Below, in pieces: positions 14,340 to 26,101 of a stretch of 64,000 bases of DNA; position 1 is the stretch's first letter, and each line of letters starts with the position of its first letter. The DNA lies in assembly GCA_020631735.1 (NCBI GenBank), contig CM036162.1, positions 90,072,401-90,136,400 of the forward strand. Direction: 5' to 3'. This DNA is from Saccharum officinarum. Taxonomy: Eukaryota; Streptophyta; Magnoliopsida; Poales; Poaceae. A program made the position numbers and the translations under genes. Below the pieces are notes generated by a model, which was not told the origin of the DNA, searched no databases, and was given only the letters and a program-made list of their open reading frames with translations.

Positions 14340-14700
14340 TGGTGGCATATAGCATTTATGTTTATGTCTAATGTAACGGTGGTACAAATGCATCATTTAG
14401 AAACATATATAGCGTACTTGGTTGTTATTGAGTTATTTTTCATCATAACTTATATTGGTATTTAGACATAGAGTTGTAGGGTATCTTATTTTATTTTTTA
14501 TAATTACAGAGGTGTTGGCAAGTTAGATAAAATTAAAGGGTTATTGTATGTAATTCAAAAGGAAAAATTAGTGCTTACTTTACACTATCTTATAATGGCA
14601 TAGGTGTATACTTAAATATAAATTTAGGGTTTATTTTAAAATATCTTCCATAATAATAAAGGTGGGTATTTTAGATGTGAATGTAGTGAGTTAGTCTGTG
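14340..14700. repeat. Decayed ~60-bp tandem repeat, right block
   Basis: Continues the pattern of 12580-12930, with landmarks GTTGTAGGG (14473), ATTAAAGGG (14532), AATTTAGGG (14621) and AATGTAGTGAG (14679), and TATCTTATTTTATTTTTTATA and GGTGGGTATTTTAGATG blocks between. Together with the left block it is one array opened by the solo LTR. Confidence 0.5.
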
Positions 14701-14990
14701 CATTTTTCACATAACAGAGCTTGGTATTTTTTTTAGAAAACATGAAGATCCGGTGGCTATTTAGTGGTAGTGATTTGTGCACACCAAATTAAATGCAAGA
14801 TGTTCCTATTCATGTAAGAATTTACATAATCTATTTATTTTTTTCCTTTTTAAAGCATTTATTCATAGGATACATATTTAGCTCGCACGTATGGTAAAAA
14901 TTAACATGAAGGGTTAATACAATAAGTAGGGGTTACCCTGTACTATAATTTATTAAAAACAAAGAGTACATAGGGTCTTACAACACGAAA

Positions 14991-15071
14991 CAAAAAAAAG
15001 GAGAGAAAGAACAGTTGTATTTCTGTTGTAAACAAAAAAAAAGGAGAGAAAGAACAGTTGTATTTCTATTG
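14991..15071. repeat. Tandem duplication of about 42 bp
   Basis: GGAGAGAAAGAACAGTTGTA followed by TTTCT and an A-rich run occurs twice in direct tandem. The copies differ by a base or two. Confidence 0.85.
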
Positions 15072-15642
15072 CAAGGTTTATACCCAAATTATTCCGTGCT
15101 GCCAGCTACAAATCTTGGTCTCACCTTCACTTTATTTGGGCTTTCTCCCCAATTTTAATAAAACCTTGCATCAAATTAGCACGTCTGGACGGCAAAACAA
15201 GCCGCATGCTAAATCACAATTCGCAATGACAAAAGGTGATTAGATTAGATAAAAGAAGCCAAGCGAGAGCGATAAGGACGATGCAAGCGACACGTGCTGG
15301 ACAAGTTAAGTTAAAAAGTGTCCAGTTGTGGCATAACAATAAATAAAGTGAAAAACTTTATTCGATTTTGCAGGCTAATTCTTGGCATTAACCTCTTTAA
15401 GCCGCAGTCGTCCCCCGCGCGGTCGTACCGTCCACGTCGCCCGAATTTTTTTGATTGGTCCACCTCGGCGCCACGTCGCCTCCTCGCCCTCCCATTGGTC
15501 CGGCTCAACCGCTCGGCGCACACAGCCACCTCTCTTTCCTCCTTCTCTCCTTTCCTCACTCTTCTCCTCCTTTCTCTTCGCTCCCTCCGTCCTCCCGACG
15601 CCAGCAGGGGCGACGGCGACGACGCCGGCCGCCAGCGGCGCG

Positions 15643-15930
15643 TCGCGGCCACCCTCCTCCACCTCCACCTCCACCTCCTCTCTCCCCTTCCCTTCCTCTC
15701 TCTCTCCCCTGCCCTCCCGATGCGGCGGCGGGCGGCGCGGCCAGCTTGTGCGGCCAGCCCGAGGCGGCGCGCCGGCGCCTCCGCCGAGGCCACCCTCCTC
15801 CACCTCCACCTCCTCCTCCTCCTCCTCTCTCCCCTCCCCTTCCTCTCTCTCTCTCTCCCCTGCCCTCCCGATGCGGCGGCGGGCGCCGCGGCCAGCCCGA
15901 GGCGGCGCACCGGCGCCTCCGCCGCTCCCT
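15643..15930. repeat. Tandem duplication of about 145 bp in the GC-rich island
   Basis: The block from GGCCACCCTCCTCCACCTCC through CCCTGCCCTCCCGATGCGG to GGCGCCTCCGCCG is present twice (about 15650-15785 and 15787-15930). It has small length differences in the CTC runs and one copy carries an extra GCTTGTGCGGCCA insertion. Confidence 0.8.
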
Positions 15931-15969
15931 CCATCACCCTCGTATCCTCTCCCGATGGCTTGCCTGCCC

Positions 15970-16320
15970 CCCGGCGCTGCCTCCTTCTGGCAGTTCACGT
16001 CTGCTCTGCTCGACGAAACCCTAGCTCTTGTGCTCGAGGATCTCGGCTGCATCGCGAGCCGCTCCTGGGGCGTGACCACGCAGCACGGGCGACCACGCCT
16101 GTGAGTGGCTTCTTCCTCGCCGGTGGCAACCGCAGCGGTTCAGCGTGCCTCCTTCCGGCAGTTCGCGTCTGCTCTGCTCAACAAAACCCTACCTCTTGTG
16201 GTCGAGGACCTCGGCTGCGTCGCGACCCGCTCCCGGCGGCGTCACTACGCAGCATGGGCGACCACCCCTGCGAGTGGCTTCTTCCTCGCTGGCGGCAACC
16301 GCAGCCGTTCAGCTCTGCTC
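15970..16320. repeat. Tandem duplication of about 175-185 bp
   Basis: The block CTCCTTCTGGCAGTTCACGT...GAGTGGCTTCTTCCTCGC and following CGGTTCAGC recurs starting at about 16147 (CTCCTTCCGGCAGTTCGCGT). The copies carry scattered substitutions. Confidence 0.8.
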
Positions 16321-16650
16321 TCAAATCAGGTGTAGCGGTACCTCACCCTTTTATTCTCCTTCTCGGTCTCATGGCTGCTCTATGTATCATGTTTTTTTGC
16401 CCTTTCCAGGATTGCCTTGCGTTGCGTCATACAGCCATTGTGCTTTTCCTCATATCACTTCTCATTTTTAGGCTCATCTTGTTCTATTACAGTTTTGCTA
16501 CGTGTTCTATTGCAATAGGTGTAGGGGCAAGGCAGGATGCCTATTACCTACGCAGATACATTTATAAGTTGTGCATACAGGCATCTTTCTGTGAGGCATG
16601 TTCACATGCCGTTGGAAACAGAGGTTCCTTATGTAAGATTTTTTAGATCA

Positions 16651-17663
16651 ACGCTTCCTCCGAATTTGAGGTGTATATTATCATGCCCAAGGTAACAACT
16701 TCAGGCATATTGGATTTGCCATCTAGGTTCTAGCAAATTTTGCACAAAATAATGAGCTGCCATAATGAACTGATCTGTTAATTCAGCTTTGTTGTTCATA
16801 GTTGAACTGACATTTTCTTGTGCTCTTATTTTCCATGATGCAGCTGCCATCTATCTGCTCTAAATTAGTTTCTATCTACTGCAGCTTGCATCAGGACTAA
16901 TGCTAACATATTTAAGACAATTTCTTTAATTAGAAGTGTTCCAGGCTTTAGGTTATATATATTCCTTGCAGCTTCTTTAGTTATTGATGTTCCAATGTTC
17001 CAGGCTTTTGGCTATATATATTGCCTGCACCTTATTCAATTAGTAATGTTCCACGCTTTTGGTTGTCTATATATACTGTCTGTTGCCATATTGCACTGGA
17101 GCTATCTTTTCTTAGGAAATGATTTCATCAAAGTATGCGTTTCATGTCCTAAAATATAAAGTAGGCGTCACTGATGCCACATTGCACTCGGTTTTAGGCT
17201 GTTGAATTACTTGTCTTCAATGTTGCCTTTTGTAGTTTTATGTTTCAGAAAATAAATGTCCTCGCAAAGCCATGTAACATCTGTTCACTGCTGCTTTCAG
17301 GTTCAATTCATTCGTCTCCAGTTAGCTGGTTCAATTCCTGGATTTTTTTGCCTTTTTCCTGCCCCTGATTTTGCATACACATTTTTATCTCCAGATTGAG
17401 AGTTCATGTAGTTTCTGTTTGGGGAAGCCAATTGGTGCATAGCATCGACTTATCTTTCGTAAATTTGCCATGTACAAGGTACTACTGGTGCCTGGTTTAA
17501 AACTTAATGTTAGACCTTCGGGCTAAACAAGAAGAAAAAAAAGGGATCATATTCTCCACCTTCCCTTCCTTCCCTCGGCTCCCTCTCCTCACTGAGGATC
17601 TTGGCCCCCCTCCCCTAGGTGGCCGTCGGCTCCTGCCGCTCTCTTGTTTTTAAAATGTGTAGG
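16651..17663. other. AT-richer, intron-like DNA left of the copia element
   Basis: No coding frame. CCAGGCTTT(A/T)GG(C/T)TATATATATT-like words recur near 16941, 17001 and 17052, which suggests short diverged repeats. If the GC-rich island is a first exon, this would be its intron. Confidence 0.3.
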
Positions 17664-18564
17664 TGAAAGGTCCAAATGGCTAGAGGGGGGTGAATAGCCT
17701 ATTTAAAAATCTACAAGCTTCACTAAACAACCACGTTAGTATAAAAGATGGCTAAGCTAATTCTAGCACTAGCTCAACTACACTATGCAAGCCACCTATA
17801 CAATTCTAGTAAAGCAAGGCTATGATCTCTAAAACACACCAACAAGGCTAAGTCACTAAGCTACTTACTCCTATGTGAAAAAGGCTACACTAAGCAAACT
17901 ACACAAGGACTAGTACAAGAAAGTAAAGAGCAAGTGACTTGATTCTTATACCAACGATGTAGAGAAGTAATGCACTCGAAGAATCAATCACAATGATCAA
18001 CCACAAGAGAAATCCTCGGCAAAGAGATGACACAAGATTTTTTACCGAGGTTCACTTGCTTCCCGGCAAGCTACTCCTCGTTGTGGCGATGCACCCACTT
18101 GTCGGTTCGCGAGCTAATCGACTATCAAGAGTCAAGCCCTCGGCGGGCGCCGCACAACCGCACACAAGATGGGGATCCTCCAAGCCACGAGCTCCACTAG
18201 AGTATCCAATTTGCGAACTCCCGCGGGGAAGGATCAAGAACCCCTTACAACACTAGGTGAGGGCTCCAACAATCTCCAATTGCGAGCTCAATCACCTCCG
18301 CTGCTCCAAGCCGTCTAACAAGAAATCCGCAGCAACTTGAAGATCAAGTGCCTCTAGAATGCAACTCTCAAGCAATGCACTTGAATCTCACTCGATCTCA
18401 CTCAAGATGTGCAACTATGCAAAGAGATGAGTGGAGAGGTTGTTCTCTAGCTCAAAGGATGTCTCTAGGTCTCAAAATGTGCAAGAGTTACCCTCAAACC
18501 CTGGACACCCTCTATTTATAACGAAGGGGTACGCAGCTAGCCGTTACGGACGACGCAGCGAAAA

Positions 18565-18985
18565 ACGCGCTGACCGGACGCTCCGGTCAGGGTGACCGGA
18601 CGCGTCCGGTCACTACACGACAGCAAGAAACAGTGCGCGTCAGAACTAGCCGTTGCCGTGACCGGACGCGCTCAACCGTTTGACCGGACGCGACAGTGCC
18701 CGCGTCCGGTCGTGTTCCAGTACGTTCCCGTTGAGACCGGACGCGCCGCGCGTCTGATCGTCACTCCGTTTCGCTCTGCCTCTCTGGACGCCTGACCGGA
18801 TGCTCCGGTTCCCTGAGGGACCGGACGCGCCGGTCGCGCGCTCTACTTCTGCGCTCAGGAGAACTGACCGGACGCGCTGGTCAGGCCAGACCAGCGTCCG
18901 GTCACAAACCCTAAGCGCGCTGCGTTGAGCTGACCGGACGCTCCGGTCAAACCGGGACCGCGTCCGATGCAGCGTCCGGTCAACG
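18565..18985. repeat. GACCGGACGCG motif cluster, outer LTR
   Basis: About nine GACCGGA-containing motifs in 400 bp, on both strands, including an 18-base perfect palindrome GACCGGACGCGTCCGGTC at 18594-18611 and several CGTCCGGTC half-sites. Confidence 0.9.
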
Positions 18986-19369
18986 CAGTGACCTCCGTTC
19001 GCCTCCGTTTCTTTTCTAACTTCTGGCGCAGTAGAAAATAGGCGTTTCACTTCTCCAAAAAGCACCAAATCCCACCTCGCAAGCTCGGCGGGAGGGAGAG
19101 AGGAACCCAAACCCCTCTCTACCGCTTAAACTCCACCGTCTTCGCAAATGTGCTAACACCACCAAGTGTACACCACAAAGTGCATGTGTGTTAGCATTTC
19201 ACAAACATTTTCCAAGGCATTATGTTAGCTCTCAACTAGATCCTAATGCATATGCTCAAGACATTGATCTTGTGGCACTTGATTCCCGAGCTAACCGTGA
19301 TTGCCCCTCTTGATAGTCGGCTATGTATCCTAAACCCGGTCAAACACTTCTCTACTCAACTTAGACCGG

Positions 19370-21739
19370 TGAAGGGTCGAGATGGCGGACTAGAGGGGGG
19401 TGAATAGTCCTTTCTAAAACTTAAACGCGTTGGCTAACCAAAACAAATGCGGAATTAAACTTATCGGTCTAGCCAAGACTACACCCCTCTATCTAAGTTC
19501 TCTAGCACCTTGCAAAGATCCTAATTAAGCAACTAAGGTGCTAAGCTTACCAAGAGCTCACCTACTCAATTTTAGAGCAAGGTCACACAAACCTATGCAC
19601 TAGTACTTTGCCAACCGAGAGAGCTACTACACAACTAGTGAAGCAAAAGCACAAAGCTCCTAAGCTCACTAGCAAAGCTCAATAACAAGACAACTAATGC
19701 CAAATTAGAGAGCGCAAGTCACTTAGCTACACAAACTAAGCAATGTGACTAACAAGGTTACACAAACCAAATTAGTCACGCAAGGGGAAGCTTCTAGCTA
19801 CACAAGCAAGAAGACAACTAGCAAGCTACACAAGCAAACTAGTTAAGAGAGCAACTACACAAGCACAAGTATATATGAAAGTAAATACAAGCTTATGTTG
19901 TACGAAGGCAAACCACCGAGAAGATGAAGAACAATGTTGACACGGTGATTTTTCTCCCGAGATTCACTTGGTTGCCACCAAGCTACGTCCCCGTTGTGTC
20001 GACCAACACTTCGTGGTTTGGCGGTTAATCGGTCACACACCGAGCCTCTCAAAAGGCACCGCAAGAACCCACCATAAAGTGTGGTAGCTCAATGACACGC
20101 TCAACTAGAGTTGCTCTTCGCGATCCCCGCGGGGTGAGCACAATCCCCCTCATAAAGCTTCTCTGGAGCCTCGCACAATCTTCTTGCGAGCTTCGACGGA
20201 GCCACAAGCCACCAAGCCGTATAGGAGGTGGCAACCTCCAAGAGTAACAAGTACCACCGGCTTGCAACACGATCACCTAGTGCTCTCTCACTCGATCCGA
20301 TGAACACTATCAAGCATGAGTGAGTTAGAGGGCTCCCAAGCACTACCACACAAGTCACAAAGACTATAGTGTGCTCAGCTACCGGCCATGGCCGGCCACA
20401 ACGTCTATTTATAACCCCACGGTCAAATAGAGCCGTTACCCCTTCACTGGGCAAAAATCGGGACGACCGGACGCGCTCAACCGCGTCCGGTCGCCCTGCG
20501 CCGTCCACGTGTCCCTCGAATTCAAACACGACCGTTAGATCCTCCAACGGTCACTGCGCGCCAACGGTCAAACGCAATGACCGGACGCGCTGCTTCAACC
20601 GACCGGACGCGCCGGTCGCACAGTACCGCGCGCCCGCGAAGCAACGACCGGACGCGCTCTACGCAACGACCGGACGCGACAGTGCAAGCGTCCGGTCGGA
20701 GTCCAGTAAGCTCCTTCGATGACCGGACGCGTCCGATCGTGTGTGACCGGACGCGCACCACGTCCGATCGACCTTCGCCACGCACTGCTCCTCTGGGTGC
20801 CTGACCGGACGCGCTAGTCCCGCGAGTGACCGGACGCGCCGGTTGCAAACCCTAGCTCGCGCGCCTAACTGTTGCGCTGTACTGACCGGACACGTCCGGT
20901 CACACCGTGACCGCGTCCGGTGCAGCGTCCGGTCACCACTGTGACCTCCGTTCGCCTCCGTTTCTTTTCCGACTTCCGACGTAGTGGAAAATAGGCATTT
21001 CAATTCCTCGAAATCGCCTGAATACCGCACAAACTTCCACTGCCTTCACAAAAGTGCCAACACCAACAAGTGATCACTACCTTGTGTACGTATGTTAGCA
21101 TTTTCACAATCATTTTACCGAAGGAGTTAACCACTCAACTTGCCACGCCACTCGATCCTAGCAACGATGCATAGTTAGATCACTCGAGTGGCACTAGATG
21201 ACCGATATGCAAACAAGTTTGCCCCTCTTAGTAGTACGGCCATCTATCCTAAAACCCGGTCATAAACTTCTCTACACACCTACGACCGGTGAAATGGAAA
21301 TGCCCTAGGTTATACCTTTGCCTTGCGCATTCCACTCCATCTCCTCTGACGTTGATGCAACACATGCACCAACCATATCACAAATGATATGAACCACTTC
21401 ATATCATCACATGACCGTCTCAATCCATCGACCTTGACTTCACTTGCTCTTCACCGTTGCATCGGTCCGTCGGTGCCAAGTCTTGCTCAAGCTTCACCAC
21501 CGCATGGTCCTTCGCTTCGAAGCCTCGACTTGCCCTTCACCTTCACAACCGGTCCATCGAGCCAAGCATCATCTTGGTCTTCATCATCTTGGTCACATGA
21601 GTCAATGTCATGTCTCATATACAATGAGCTCCTCCATGACACCATTACCTGTGGACTAATCTCCTGTGTATCTCACATAACCACATATTAGTCCACCTAA
21701 GTTGTCACTCAATTACTAAAACCAAACAAGGACCTTTCA
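19370..21739 (-). mobile_element. Solo copia LTR nested in the LTR of the older element
   Basis: Ends are TGAAGGGTCGAGATGG (plus-strand left end) and CAAGGACCTTTCA (right end). The 5-bp sequence ACCGG flanks it at 19365-19369 and 21740-21744. The outer LTR sequence resumes without loss (CCGGCAAAAGGAAAACCC). It is 2370 bp and belongs to the same broad LTR type as its host, with the same opening block, a TATA-like GTTATAAATAGACG (minus) near 20402-20416 and its own GACCGGACGCG cluster. Insertion must post-date the outer element. Confidence 0.93.
20460..20940. repeat. GACCGGACGCG motif cluster, nested LTR
   Basis: More than ten GACCGGACGCG-type motifs, with a near-palindrome GACCGGACACGTCCGGTC at 20884-20901 and the conserved pair GACGCGACAGTGCAAGCGTC near 20736. 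Confidence 0.9.
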
Positions 21740-22023
21740 ACCGGCAAAAGGAAAACCCTATGGTTATACCTTTGCCTTGCGCTCTTAGATCCTTCTCTTC
21801 CACTTGATCATCATGTCCATCATTTTATGTGCATCTCCACCATGATCGACATTTCATGTCCATGCACCATCTCTTTGTGATCTTTTGGCCACCACTCCTT
21901 GCCACGTACACCTTCATCACATGTGTTGCTTATGCCTAACTCAAAACACTTAACACATGGCATTAGCAACTTGGTGTCATTAATTACCAAAACCAAACTT
22001 GGGCTTTCAATCTCCCCCTTTTT

Positions 22024-23027
22024 GGTAATTGATGACAACCATCACAAAGATATGAAATGAAATCAATTTTCAATTTCGATAGTATTAGCTCCCCCTACAT
22101 ATGTGCTTCCATGAGTTTAGTTCAATTGTGCACATATGTATGTATTTGAATTTTGGGAGAGTTACTACTATCAAATTGATGCTAAGGTATATAGAATGGA
22201 CCTTTGAAGTGTGATACCAATCGGAGTTGCCTTTATATACCATCCTTAGCATCAATGTAGCTAGACACCACTTGTAATTCATCACTTGTAAAGATCACAA
22301 ACACTAAAGTACCCCGTGAGATCAACATTATCAGCAAAGGTGTCTATATACTACTTGTAAAGCTACTCTTAACAAAACATCATTCAAGTTCTATTTCTAG
22401 CAATCACCATACAAACAATAATATGACCTTAACCTTTGCAATGCAACAATTCATCATGTTAATGCACATACAAATGCAACAAACAATTCATGAGCTTGCT
22501 CCCCCTACTTGTGTTCTCAATTTTAATTTCTCTCCCCTTACTATATCTTTCTCCCCCTTTAAGACTTTTCTCTCCCCCTTTGTCAACAATCACCAAAAAG
22601 GTGCCAAATTTAGTGAGAGTCAAGTCAATCAATATGAGGGAGTCCAAATTATGGTTCAATCTAGATCACTTGCCTAGAATATGTAATTCGGTTTGATCCA
22701 AGGACAAGCTTCTTCACACCTAATAAAGTATAAGGGTTATCTTGACCATGTTGAATTACACACCATGAGCTCATTTTCTAGATTCAACACTAGGTTTGCA
22801 AGCTCACAAACATGTCATATGCTACCACTAGATCAATCAAACATAGAAGCAATAGTGGTACCATATATACATCAAAAACATTTGATTTTCATGAATGAGC
22901 CTATTTGTTATGCAAACATGTCTATATGTTCTAAACATGTCCTTAGCAAAGTATGGATGATATGCCAAACAACTTTACCTTGCTATGTCGGAGGAGAGGC
23001 ATGTCATATAAGAATGTGGGTTTGCAC
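22024..23027 (-). other. Copia 3' untranslated region
   Basis: AT-rich DNA between the end of the pol frame and the polypurine tract. It has several short CTCCCCCTT-like runs (22498-22580) that on the minus strand are purine tracts. No gene is seen; the open frames here are chance. Confidence 0.6.
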
Positions 23028-25619
23028 TCATTTCAAGTTGGAAATGTCAAGTATGTTCAATTCATTCTTCAACTTGTAAAATCTCTTCTCATCAAGTGGC
23101 TTTGTGAATATATCGGCTAGTTGATCTTCGGTGCCAATGCTTTCAATGCTAATATCAACCTTTTGTTGATGGTCTCTTATGAAGTGATGCCTTATGTCAA
23201 TGTGCTTCGTTCTTGAATGTTGAACCGGATTTTGTGTCATCTTGATAGCACTTTCATCATCACAAAACAATGGCACATTCTTGAATTTGATTCCAAAGTC
23301 ATTCAAAGTGGCCTTCATCCAAAGCAATTGTGCACAACAACTACCGGCACTAATGTATTCGGCCTCGGCGATAGATAGTGCAACACTATTTTGTTTTTTT
23401 GATGACCATGAAACAAGAGACCTTCCAAGCAATTGACAAGTGCCACTTGTGCTCATTCTATCAATCTTGCAACCACCATAGTCGGAGTCGGAATATCCAA
23501 TCAACTCAAAATTAGACCCCTTTGGAAACCATAATCCAACATCATGAGTGCCCTTAAGATATCTCAATATTCTCTTGGTTGCTTTCAAGTAACTCTCTCT
23601 AGGTGAAGCTTGATATCTTGCACACTTGCACACACTAAACATCACATCCGGCCTAGAAGCGGTGACATATAGCAAACTTCCAATCATAGATCAATATTGC
23701 TTTTGATCTACCATGTTGCCACTAGCATCAACACTCAATTGATCATTAGTGCCCATTGGTGTACTCATTGGCTTAGCATCTTGCAACCCAAACTTCTTGA
23801 TCATGTCCTTGATGTACTTTCCTTGACTTACAAAAGTGCCATTCTTCATTTGCTTGATTTGAAGTCCAAGAAAGTAACTAAGCTCTCCAATCATAGATAT
23901 CTCAAACTCTTTTGCCATCATATTTCCAAACTCTTCACAAAAGTCTTGGTTAGTTGATCCAAAGATAATATCATCCACATAGATTTGTAACACAAACAAG
24001 TCATTTCCAATTTTCTTAGTGAAGAGAGTGGTGTCAACCTTTCCCATCTTGAACCCTTTAGAGAGAAGAAAGTCCCTCAATCTCTCATACCATGCTCTAG
24101 GTGCTTGCTTCAAACCATACAATGCCTTCTTTAGCTTGTAAACATGGTTGTGCTTCTTGTCATCTTCAAAACCGGGAGGTTGCTCAACATAAACTTCTTC
24201 ATTGATGTAGCCATTGAGAAATGCACTCTTGACATCCATTTGATAGAGCTTGATATTGTGTGCACAAGCATATGCTAATAAGATTCTAATTGCCTCCAAT
24301 CTTGCAACCGGTGCATATGTCTCTCCAAAGTCAAGACCTTCAACTTGTGTGTAACCTTGTGCTACCAATCTTGCTTTGTTTCTCACAACTACACCATCTT
24401 GATCTTGCTTGTTTCTAAAGACCCACTTAATACCAATCACATTGTAGTTCTTCGGCCTTTCAACAAGTTCCCAAACTTGATTTCTAGTGAAGTTGTTTAG
24501 CTCTTCATGCATGGCATTTACCCAATCAGAATCTTTCAAAGCATCTTCTATTTTCTTAGGTTCTTCAAGTGACACAAATGAGTAATGCTCACAAAAGGAT
24601 GCTAGCTTTGATCTAGTTTGAACACCACTTTGAATTCCACTAATGATTTGATCTAATGGATGATCTCTTGCTATGCTAGTAGGTTGGAGTATTGGGAGTT
24701 GGTTGCTTCCACTAGCTTGACCTTGATCTTGCACTTCATCATGAGAACCACTTGAGCTTGCTTGATTTGTATCAATTTGCATACTTTGGTTGATCACATG
24801 AATATCATCATCATCAATTTGCCTAGGCCTTATGTCACCAATGTCCATGTTCTTCATTGCATTTGACAATTGATCTCCTCTCACATCATCAAGATTTTGA
24901 TCTTCATTTTGAGATCCTTAGGTTTCATCAAACTCAACATCATGAACTTCTTCCAAGGTGCCATTTGTGAGATTCCAAACTCTATATGCTTTGCTTGTGG
25001 TAGAATAACCAAGTAAGAATCCTTCATCACATTTCTTTTCAAACTTGCTCAATCTAGTGCCTTTCTTGAGAATATAGCATTTGCAACCAAACACTCTAAA
25101 GTATGCAATGTTAGGCTTTCTTCCATTCAATAGCTCATATGGTGTCTTCCCAAGCTTCCCATGGCAATAAAGACGGTTACTACAATAGCAAGCCGTGTTG
25201 ATAGCTTCACTCCAAAATGAATGGCTCACATTGTATTCACTAAGCATTGATATAGCCATGTCAATCAAAGTTCTATTTTTTCTTTCAACTACACCATTGG
25301 ATTGAGGAGTGTATGTTGGAGAGAATTGATGTCCAATACCAAGATCATCACATAAAACTTCAATTCTTGTGTTCTTGAACTCACTACCATTGTCACTTCT
25401 AATCTTCTTGATGGTAGTCTCAAACTCATTTTGCACTCTCTTGACAAAAGACTTGAATAGATCATAAACATCACTCTTGTCATAGAGAAAGAACACCCAA
25501 GTGTATCTAGTGTAATCATCCACTATCACAAAACCATACTTGTTGAAACCAATGCTAGTGTATGTTGTTGGCCCAAACAAGTCCATGTGTAATAACCCAA
25601 ATGCCTTTGATGTGCTCAT
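23028..25619 (-). pseudogene. Copia pol: integrase, reverse transcriptase, RNase H
   Basis: One continuous minus-strand frame broken by only two stop codons. 25619-24918: integrase core with the DDE residues in HMDLFGP, RSDNGSEF and GVVERKNRT. 24884-23691: reverse transcriptase with [45 protein letters not shown] and the catalytic YVDD ([11 protein letters not shown]). 23687-23028: RNase H with SWSSKKQNSVALS, EAEYIS, TKHIDIRHHFI and DIFTKPL. The stop after DQKQY sits where relatives have Arg, so CGA to TGA is likely; the other follows VEFDET. Frame is also open upstream (GKQVGNAHPRKS) to about 25690, where truncation removes the rest. Not functional as it stands, but recently decayed. Confidence 0.93.
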
Positions 25620-25690
25620 TTCACTCTTTCTAGGATGTGCATTTCCAACTTGTTTGCCGGCTTTTCATGTGCTTTGATAAACCTTCCTCC

Positions 25691-26100
25691 TCTTACAAAA
25701 TGATAGCTTTAAATCATGCGTGAATAGGCACTGCTCCTTTTCCCAGCTTTTTCCATAATACATTGCTCCTTTTTATATGCAGTTTATCTACTGTGAATGT
25801 AAGAATGAACTTCATACTTACCTTCAGTACAGTGAGTGATCTTAGTAGATAGAACATTTGAATCAATACTAATTCCCAGTGATGGTTGCTTCCAAATGAA
25901 CTAATCACAACTGACATATTCAAATTCAGTACATGTTCTATTGTTATGAGCCAGCAAGATGGAAACTGAAGCCAGAACAACCCCTGGATGCTTGATTCTG
26001 CTTGGCACGTGAATATTTTAGAGTACAGTTATATTATATATATCCCTTCAAAGGTTACCGACTCATGTGTTTACTAAACCTACATCACTTTTAATTAAAA
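25691..26100. other. AT-rich DNA right of the copia truncation
   Basis: No coding signal. The boundary to the copia sequence is abrupt and shows no LTR. Confidence 0.35.
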
Positions 26101-26101
26101 G

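Larger units (their letters stand above)
15311..16650 (+). other. GC-rich island, possible 5' part of a gene
   Basis: Composition rises sharply from the AT-rich left flank. The island has pyrimidine-rich tracts (CCACCTCCACCTCCTC, CTCTCTCTCTCTCCCC) typical of grass promoters and 5' UTRs. A 442-codon plus frame (15318-16646) and equally long minus frames overlap it, and none shows a domain. The interval has internal tandem duplications, which help keep long frames open. Candidate starts include ATGGCTTGCCTGCC at 15955. It could be the first exon and leader of a gene now cut by the copia element at 17664. No product is assigned. Confidence 0.3.
17664..22009 (-). repeat. 3' LTR of the copia element (interrupted)
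   Basis: On the minus strand it starts TGAAAGCCCAAGTTTGG right after the polypurine tract and ends CCATTTGGACCTTTCA. Removing the nested solo LTR and one target copy (19370-21744) leaves about 1970 bp, close to the 1982-bp solo LTR at 51713-53694. A TATA-like TTATAAATAGAGGG (minus strand) lies near 18510-18523. It contains a cluster of GACCGGACGCG motifs at 18570-18980. Confidence 0.9.
17664..25690 (-). mobile_element. 5'-truncated Ty1/copia retrotransposon with a nested LTR
   Basis: On the minus strand the order is (truncated) integrase, reverse transcriptase, RNase H, then a polypurine tract (AAAAAGGGGGAGAT, 22010-22023), then the 3' LTR. Gag, protease, the primer-binding site and the 5' LTR are absent. 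The copia-like frame stops being recognisable near 25690 and is followed by unrelated AT-rich DNA. With no second LTR, the original target duplication cannot be checked. Long LTRs starting TGAAAG and copia domain order (integrase before RT) fix the superfamily; the lineage is not settled here. Confidence 0.92.

Noticed and set aside
15318..16646. 442-codon plus-strand frame as a protein
   Set aside because: Pro/Ser/Arg-rich text from pyrimidine tracts and tandem duplications; equally long antisense frames overlap it.
18565..18985. CRISPR-like array of GACCGGACGCG repeats
   Set aside because: Motifs are short, irregularly spaced, on both strands and inside a plant LTR; there are no uniform spacers or cas genes.
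17664..21739. Two LTRs of one complete element (17664 start and 19370 start)
   Set aside because: Nothing but LTR sequence lies between them, and the ACCGG duplication shows the second is nested inside the first.
23697..23957. Plus-strand frame over the copia pol region
   Set aside because: It is antisense to a clear reverse transcriptase frame and has no domain.
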